Positions 58,855 through 64,000 of a stretch of 64,000 nt of DNA are shown here, one piece after another (positions within the stretch are counted from its first letter, which is position 1; each line of letters starts with the position of its first letter). The position numbers and the translations under genes are program-made. Under the pieces are notes generated by a model. The model did no database searches. It had not been told where the DNA came from and saw nothing but the letters and a program-made list of their open reading frames with translations. The DNA is from Pseudocitrobacter corydidari (lineage in GTDB: Bacteria > Pseudomonadota > Gammaproteobacteria > Enterobacterales > Enterobacteriaceae): NCBI RefSeq assembly GCF_021172065.1, contig NZ_CP087880.1:3138583-3202582 (forward strand), given 5' to 3'.

Positions 58855-59658
58855 ATGTTCGACAAACAAACTCATACCCTGATCGCCCAGCGTCTGGATC
58901 AGGCAGAAAAACAGCGTGAACAGATCCGCGCGATCTCCCTGGATTATCCGGAGATCACCATCGAAGACGCCTATGCCGTACAGCGCGAATGGGTACGCCT
59001 GAAAATTGCCGAAGGCCGCACGCTGAAAGGCCACAAAATCGGCCTGACCTCAAAAGCGATGCAGGCCAGTTCACAGATCAGCGAACCAGACTACGGCGCG
59101 CTACTCGACGACATGTTCTTCCACGATGGCAGCGATATCCCGACCGATCGCTTTATCGTGCCGCGCATCGAAGTTGAGCTGGCTTTCGTGCTGGCAAAAC
59201 CGCTGCGCGGGCCGAACTGCACGCTGTTCGACGTCTACAACGCCACGGACTATGTGATCCCGGCGCTGGAGCTGATCGACGCTCGCTGCCACAACATCGA
59301 CCCTGAAACCCAGCGCCCGCGCAAAGTGTTCGACACCATCTCCGATAACGCCGCCAACGCGGGGGTGATCCTCGGTGGTCGACCCATTAAGCCCGATGAG
59401 CTGGATCTGCGTTGGATCTCCGCCCTGCTTTACCGCAATGGCGTGATTGAAGAAACCGGCGTCGCCGCTGGCGTGCTCAATCACCCGGCAAACGGTGTGG
59501 CCTGGCTGGCGAACAAGCTCGCACCGTATGACGTACAGCTGGAAGCCGGGCAAATCATCCTCGGCGGATCGTTCACCCGCCCGGTTCCGGCGCGTAAGGG
59601 CGACACCTTCCACGTCGATTACGGCAACATGGGTTCCATTAGCTGCCGCTTTGTTTAA
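58855..59658 (+). CDS. hpaH: 2-oxo-hept-4-ene-1,7-dioate hydratase HpaH
   Basis: HpaH adds water to 2-hydroxyhepta-2,4-diene-1,7-dioate. It is an FAH/MhpD-like fold enzyme needing Mg; [21 protein letters not shown] and LGGSFTRP are family landmarks. ATG 58855 gives the family length of 267 residues and has AGGA upstream; the longer frame translates the REP DNA. hpaI begins 10 bp later. Confidence 0.95.
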   Translation: MFDKQTHTLIAQRLDQAEKQREQIRAISLDYPEITIEDAYAVQREWVRLKIAEGRTLKGHKIGLTSKAMQASSQISEPDYGALLDDMFFHDGSDIPTDRFIVPRIEVELAFVLAKPLRGPNCTLFDVYNATDYVIPALELIDARCHNIDPETQRPRKVFDTISDNAANAGVILGGRPIKPDELDLRWISALLYRNGVIEETGVAAGVLNHPANGVAWLANKLAPYDVQLEAGQIILGGSFTRPVPARKGDTFHVDYGNMGSISCRFV

Positions 59659-59668
59659 GGAGAGAACG

Positions 59669-60457
59669 ATGGAAAACAGCTTTAAAACGGCGCTGAAAGC
59701 AGGCCGTCCGCAGATCGGATTATGGCTGGGGCTGAGTAGCAGCTACAGCGCAGAGTTACTGGCCGGAGCAGGATTCGACTGGTTGTTGATCGACGGTGAG
59801 CACGCGCCGAATAACGTGCAAACCGTGCTCACCCAACTACAGGCGATTGCGCCCTACCCCAGCCAACCGGTAGTACGTCCGTCGTGGAACGATCCAGTGC
59901 AAATCAAACAACTGCTGGACGTCGGCACACAAACCTTACTGGTGCCGATGGTTCAAAACGCTGACGAAGCCCGTGAAGCGGTACGCGCCACCCGTTATCC
60001 CCCCGCCGGTATTCGCGGCGTAGGCAGTGCGCTGGCACGCGCCTCGCGCTGGAACCGTATTCCGGATTACCTGCAAAAAGCCAACGATCAAATGTGCGTA
60101 CTGGTGCAGATCGAAACACGTGAAGCAATGAAAAATCTGCCGCAGATCCTGGATGTGGAAGGGGTGGATGGCGTATTCATCGGCCCGGCGGATCTGAGCG
60201 CCGATATGGGTTATGCCGGTAATCCGCAACACCCGGAAGTGCAGGCCGCGATTGAGCAGGCGATCGTGCAGATCCGTGAGGCGGGTAAGGCGCCGGGGAT
60301 CTTGACAGCCAATGAGTCGCTGGCGAAACGCTATCTGGAATTAGGCGCGCTGTTTGTCGCCGTCGGCGTCGACACCACCCTGCTCGCCCGCGCCGCCGAA
60401 GCGCTGGCCGCCCGGTTTGGCGCGCAGACCACCGCCATTAAGCCCGGCGTGTATTAA
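59669..60457 (+). CDS. hpaI: 4-hydroxy-2-oxoheptanedioate aldolase HpaI
   Basis: This class II (metal-dependent) aldolase cleaves the last intermediate to pyruvate and succinic semialdehyde. The 262 residues include [22 protein letters not shown] (metal-binding Glu) and [15 protein letters not shown] 59669 follows AAGGAGAG, and the frame upstream overlaps hpaH and is not coding. Confidence 0.96.
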   Translation: MENSFKTALKAGRPQIGLWLGLSSSYSAELLAGAGFDWLLIDGEHAPNNVQTVLTQLQAIAPYPSQPVVRPSWNDPVQIKQLLDVGTQTLLVPMVQNADEAREAVRATRYPPAGIRGVGSALARASRWNRIPDYLQKANDQMCVLVQIETREAMKNLPQILDVEGVDGVFIGPADLSADMGYAGNPQHPEVQAAIEQAIVQIREAGKAPGILTANESLAKRYLELGALFVAVGVDTTLLARAAEALAARFGAQTTAIKPGVY

Positions 60458-60537
60458 CGCCGGATGCGCTGCGCTTATCCGGCCTACAACCGCACCAAAT
60501 CGTAGGCCGGATAAGGCGTTTACACCGCCATCCGGCA
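60458..60537. repeat. REP/BIME unit between hpaI and hpaX
   Basis: CGCCGGATGCGCTGCGCTTA and CGTAGGCCGGATAAGGCG with CCGCCATCCGGCA immediately follow the hpaI stop codon. Confidence 0.9.
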
Positions 60538-60583
60538 AAAAACTGTTGTCGTACCCTACAAAAATCCCCTTAGAGGAATAGCC

Positions 60584-61951
60584 ATGAGCGACACATCATC
60601 TGCACTGCCAAACCCCGCGGACGCGCATAAATCGCTAACCACAGGCCAGCAGGCGGTCATCAATAAACTTTTCCGTCGCCTGATCGTTTTTCTGTTCGTG
60701 CTGTTTATCTTTTCGTTTCTCGATCGCATCAATATCGGTTTTGCCGGGCTAACGATGGGGCGCGATCTCGGACTGAGCGCCACCATGTTCGGCCTCGCCA
60801 CGACCCTGTTTTACGCCGCCTACGTAATTTTCGGCATTCCGAGCAACATCATGTTGGGGATTGTCGGCGCGCGCCGCTGGATCGCCACCATCATGGTGCT
60901 GTGGGGCATCGCTTCCACCGCAACGATGTTCGCCACCGGCCCCACCAGCCTGTATGTGCTGCGTATTCTGGTCGGCATCACCGAAGCCGGCTTTCTGCCG
61001 GGCATTCTGCTTTATCTCACCTACTGGTTCCCGGCCTATTTCCGCGCTCGCGCCAACGCCTTATTTATGGTGGCAATGCCGGTGACCACCGCCTTCGGTT
61101 CGATCGTCTCCGGTTATATTCTGGCCCTGGACGGTGTGATGGCGCTGAAAGGCTGGCAGTGGCTATTCCTGCTGGAAGGCTTCCCGTCACTGCTGTTGGG
61201 TATCATGGTGTGGTTCTATCTTGATGATTCTCCTGACAAAGCCAAATGGCTGACCGCTGAGGATAAGAAAAACCTTCAGCAGATGATGGATAACGATCGC
61301 CTGACCCTGGTTCAGCCGGAAGGGGCAATCAGCCACCACGCCGCTCAACAGCGCAGCCTGTGGCGCGAGATTTTCACGCCGATCGTGCTGATGTACACCC
61401 TCGCCTACTTCTGCCTGACTAACACCTTGAGCGCCATCAGCATCTGGACGCCGCAGATTTTGCAAAGCTTCAACCAGGCCAGCAGCAATATCACTATCGG
61501 CCTGCTTGCCGCCGTACCGCAGATTTGTACCATTCTGGGGATGATCTACTGGAGCCGCCATTCAGATAAACATCAGGAGCGTAAACATCATACCGCCCTG
61601 CCGTTCCTGTTTGCCGCCGCGGGCTGGCTACTGGCTTCCGCTACCGATCACAACCTGATCCAGCTTTTGGGGATCGTAATGGCCTCGACCGGATCGTTCA
61701 GCGCGATGGCCATTTTCTGGACCACGCCGGATCAGTCGATCAGCCTGCGCGCCAGGGCTATCGGTATCGCGGTGATCAACGCCACCGGCAATATTGGATC
61801 GGCGCTGAGTCCGTTTATGATCGGCTGGCTGAAGGATATAACCGGCAGCTTTAACAGCGGCCTGTGGTTTGTGGCGTCGCTGCTGGTGATTGGATCGGTG
61901 ATTATCTGGGCGATCCCGATGAAATCGTCTCGCCCGCGCGCCACGCCGTAA
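60584..61951 (+). CDS. hpaX: 4-hydroxyphenylacetate permease HpaX (MFS)
   Basis: A 12-helix major facilitator of the anion:cation symporter group that imports 4-hydroxyphenylacetate. The 455 residues show FSFLDRINIGFAGL in helix 1, GITEAGFLPG in helix 4 and a central loop around residue 230. Length and position match HpaX. It lies 9 bp before hpaA. Confidence 0.94.
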   Translation: MSDTSSALPNPADAHKSLTTGQQAVINKLFRRLIVFLFVLFIFSFLDRINIGFAGLTMGRDLGLSATMFGLATTLFYAAYVIFGIPSNIMLGIVGARRWIATIMVLWGIASTATMFATGPTSLYVLRILVGITEAGFLPGILLYLTYWFPAYFRARANALFMVAMPVTTAFGSIVSGYILALDGVMALKGWQWLFLLEGFPSLLLGIMVWFYLDDSPDKAKWLTAEDKKNLQQMMDNDRLTLVQPEGAISHHAAQQRSLWREIFTPIVLMYTLAYFCLTNTLSAISIWTPQILQSFNQASSNITIGLLAAVPQICTILGMIYWSRHSDKHQERKHHTALPFLFAAAGWLLASATDHNLIQLLGIVMASTGSFSAMAIFWTTPDQSISLRARAIGIAVINATGNIGSALSPFMIGWLKDITGSFNSGLWFVASLLVIGSVIIWAIPMKSSRPRATP

Positions 61952-61960
61952 GGAGCCTGC

Positions 61961-62851
61961 ATGTGCGAGAACCCGATCTATAACATCGATATCAGCACCG
62001 AATACGATGAAAGTCTGGGTACGGATGATGTGCATTATCAGTCATTTGCGCGGATGGCGGCTTTCTTTGGCCGCGATATGCAGGCTCATCGCCACGAACA
62101 CTATTTCCAGATGCATTTCCTGCTGACCGGGCAGATCGAGCTTCAGCTTGACGATCATCGCTACTCAGTAGAAGCGCCGCTGTTTGTGCTGACGCCACCG
62201 TCGGTACCGCACGCGTTTATCACCGAATCAGACGCTGACGGGCATGTGCTGACGGTGCATGAGGATCTTATCTGGCCGCTGCTGGAGGTGCTTTATCCCG
62301 GCACGCGGGAAACCTTCGGTCTGCCGGGGATCTGCCTGTCGCTGGCTGATAAACCGGATGAACTGGCGGCGCTGGAACATTACTGGCGGCTGATCGAACG
62401 GGAGTCGGTTGAGCAACTGCCGGGGCGCGAACATACCCTCACGCTGTTGGCGCAGGCGGTGTTTACTCTGCTGCTGCGTAATGCCCGCCTCGACGACCAC
62501 GCCGCCAGCGGTATGCGCGGCGAGCTAAAACTGTTCCAGCGCTTCAACCTGATGATCGACAGCCACTTCCACCAGCACTGGACGGTACCGGATTACGCCT
62601 GCGAGCTGCACATCACCGAATCCCGGCTCACCGATATCTGCCGCCGCTTCGCCAACCGCCCGCCGAAACGGCTGATTTTCGACAGGCAACTGCGCGAGGC
62701 CAAGCGGCTACTGCTGTTCTCTGACAGCGCGGTAAACAACATCGCCTGGCAACTGGGATTTAAAGATCCCGCCTACTTCGCGCGATTTTTCAACCGGTTG
62801 GTGGGATGTTCGCCCAGCGTTTACCGGGCGAGGAAAGTGCCGGTATCGTGA
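61961..62851 (+). CDS. hpaA: AraC/XylS-family activator HpaA
   Basis: HpaA activates hpaBC transcription in response to 4-hydroxyphenylacetate. The 296 residues have an N-terminal cupin ligand domain (AHRHEHYFQMHFLLTGQIEL) and a C-terminal double helix-turn-helix (YACELHITESRLTDICRRFA, then NNIAWQLGFKDPAYFARFF). It is directly upstream of hpaB. Confidence 0.95.
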   Translation: MCENPIYNIDISTEYDESLGTDDVHYQSFARMAAFFGRDMQAHRHEHYFQMHFLLTGQIELQLDDHRYSVEAPLFVLTPPSVPHAFITESDADGHVLTVHEDLIWPLLEVLYPGTRETFGLPGICLSLADKPDELAALEHYWRLIERESVEQLPGREHTLTLLAQAVFTLLLRNARLDDHAASGMRGELKLFQRFNLMIDSHFHQHWTVPDYACELHITESRLTDICRRFANRPPKRLIFDRQLREAKRLLLFSDSAVNNIAWQLGFKDPAYFARFFNRLVGCSPSVYRARKVPVS

Positions 62852-62870
62852 GGCTTGCCGAAGGAATACA

Positions 62871-62901
62871 TGTAGGGCGGGTAAGCGCAGCGCCACCCGC
62901 C
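62871..62901. repeat. Single REP downstream of hpaA
   Basis: TGTAGGGCGGGTAAGCGCAG with CGCCACCCGCC forms one REP hairpin 20 bp past the hpaA stop. Confidence 0.75.
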
Positions 62902-63029
62902 AAATCCTACACCGATCACAAAACCCTCACCTCCCCGAAAAGTACCCGCCATTGACCCAAAAGTCTCTTCACGAATACCGGTCTAACCGCTTCAATTAAA
63001 CAACAAAAACAAAACACAAATTTAACATT

Positions 63030-63060
63030 AAAGCCAGTAGCGCCCATTGGCGCTGGCTTT
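63030..63060 (+). promoter_or_regulatory. Leader hairpin upstream of hpaB
   Basis: AAAGCCAGTAGCGCC-CATT-GGCGCTGGCTTT is a long near-perfect stem (two unpaired bases) ending 29 bp before the hpaB start, followed by only a short CTTTCC. It could be an attenuator-like or mRNA-stabilising leader structure, or the tail of an upstream transcript. Confidence 0.6.
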
Positions 63061-63089
63061 CCATCCGATTACAAAAAGAGAGTCTGATT

Positions 63090-64000
63090 ATGAAACCTGA
63101 AGATTTCCGCGCCAGTACCCAGCGTCCGTTTACCGGTGAAGAGTACCTGAAGAGTTTGCAGGATGGCCGTGAAATATACATCTACGGCGAGCGCGTGAAA
63201 GATGTCACCACTCATCCGGCGTTCCGTAACGCGGCGGCGTCCGTCGCACAGCTGTACGATGCGCTGCACAAACCAGAGATGCAGGATTCCCTGTGCTGGA
63301 ACACCGACACCGGCAGTGGCGGCTACACCCACAAGTTTTTCCGCGTGGCGAAAAGCCCGGACGACCTGCGCCAGCAGCGCGACGCCATTGCCGAGTGGTC
63401 ACGCCTGAGCTACGGTTGGATGGGTCGCACGCCGGATTACAAAGCCGCTTTCGGCTGTGCGCTGGGCGCCAACCCAGGCTTCTACGGCCAGTTTGAGCAA
63501 AACGCCCGCAACTGGTACTCGCGCATTCAGGAAACCGGCCTGTACTTCAATCACGCTATCGTTAACCCGCCGATCGATCGCCATTTACCGACCGATCAGG
63601 TGAAAGACGTCTACATCAAGCTGGAAAAAGAGACCGATGCCGGGATCGTGGTCAGCGGCGCAAAAGTGGTTGCCACCAACTCCGCGCTGACCCACTACAA
63701 CATGATTGGCTTCGGCTCAGCACAGGTGATGGGCGAAAACCCGGACTTCGCGCTGATGTTCGTCGCGCCGATGGACGCCGATGGCGTGAAGCTTATCTCC
63801 CGCGCGTCCTATGAAATGGTCGCAGGTGCAACCGGCTCCCCGTACGACTACCCGCTCTCCAGCCGCTTCGATGAGAATGATGCGATCCTGGTGATGGATA
63901 ACGTGCTGATCCCATGGGAGAACGTGCTGATCTACCGCGATTTCGATCGCTGCCGTCGCTGGACGATGGAAGGCGGCTTCGCCCGTATGTATCCGTTGCA
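63090..64000 (+). CDS. hpaB: 4-hydroxyphenylacetate 3-monooxygenase oxygenase component HpaB (3' truncated by window)
   Basis: HpaB is the FADH2-using large component that hydroxylates 4-hydroxyphenylacetate to homoprotocatechuate; HpaC, the flavin reductase, should lie to the right. ATG 63090 opens a frame that stays open to the end of the window, giving 303 of about 520 residues. It reads MKPEDFRASTQRPFTGEEYL...GWMGRTPDYKAAF...NSALTHYNMIGFGSAQVMGE..., nearly identical to E. coli HpaB as I recall it. It follows hpaA after 238 bp containing a REP and a leader hairpin, so it probably has its own HpaA-dependent promoter. Confidence 0.96.
   Translation, partial: MKPEDFRASTQRPFTGEEYLKSLQDGREIYIYGERVKDVTTHPAFRNAAASVAQLYDALHKPEMQDSLCWNTDTGSGGYTHKFFRVAKSPDDLRQQRDAIAEWSRLSYGWMGRTPDYKAAFGCALGANPGFYGQFEQNARNWYSRIQETGLYFNHAIVNPPIDRHLPTDQVKDVYIKLEKETDAGIVVSGAKVVATNSALTHYNMIGFGSAQVMGENPDFALMFVAPMDADGVKLISRASYEMVAGATGSPYDYPLSSRFDENDAILVMDNVLIPWENVLIYRDFDRCRRWTMEGGFARMYPL

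Overview
The window is a stretch of enterobacterial chromosome, most like Citrobacter or a close relative of Escherichia and Salmonella. From nadR (about 11.1 kb) to the right end, the gene order is that of the E. coli K-12 98-100 minute region read backwards: nadR-radA-serB, ytjB, lplA, deoDBAC, yjjI-yjjW, yjjV, ytjA, osmY, prfC, yjjG, rimI-holD, rsmC, three tRNA-Leu(CAG) genes, fhuF, bglJ-yjjQ, yjjPB, dnaTC, yjjA, opgB, tsr. It ends in the hpa operon, which sits beside tsr in E. coli B, C and W. The genus is inferred from gene content; no rRNA or full marker set is present.

Region 1 (1-11.1 kb) is accessory DNA. It holds an ABC-transporter (group 2-like) capsule locus: kpsD (5' end outside the window), kpsC and kpsS, then a visibly AT-rich serotype region of only two genes on the opposite strand, then kpsT-kpsM. 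The two genes are an 805-residue fusion of a GT-A glycosyltransferase with a Kps/Kdo-transferase-like module, and an acetyltransferase fused to an SGNH-like domain. A JUMPstart/ops element lies just upstream of kpsM. Next to it is a dinJ-yafQ toxin-antitoxin pair whose toxin is frameshifted.

Region 2 (11.1-33.6 kb) is core housekeeping: NAD salvage and its regulation (nadR), DNA repair (radA), serine synthesis (serB), lipoate ligation (lplA), deoxynucleoside catabolism (deoCABD with a conserved deoP2 promoter), the glycyl-radical pair yjjI/yjjW, a CNT-type nucleoside transporter, osmY, prfC and rsmC. It is full of REP/BIME palindromes, including two tandem arrays (about 87-bp units at 12.4-13.1 kb and about 140-bp units at 27.3-27.9 kb). 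A REP-associated transposase gene lies between two nearly identical REP units.

Region 3 (33.6-54 kb) alternates core genes with insertions: the tRNA-Leu triplet, a Fur-box-associated DUF1435 gene, a diguanylate cyclase, fhuF, an orphan PTS EIIC with a 29-bp operator-like palindrome, bglJ, yjjQ with an internal amber codon, pobA, yjjPB, dnaTC, opgB, an IS481-family element inserted in a palindrome, tsr, an Ldh-family oxidoreductase, and a LuxR / ToxR-like / FidL-like regulator cluster.

Region 4 (54-64 kb) is the 4-hydroxyphenylacetate operon: hpaR divergent from hpaG-E-D-F-H-I-X-A, then hpaB cut by the window end. HpaX imports the substrate, HpaB(C) hydroxylates it to homoprotocatechuate, HpaD opens the ring, and HpaE, F, G, H and I take the product to pyruvate and succinic semialdehyde, under HpaR and HpaA.
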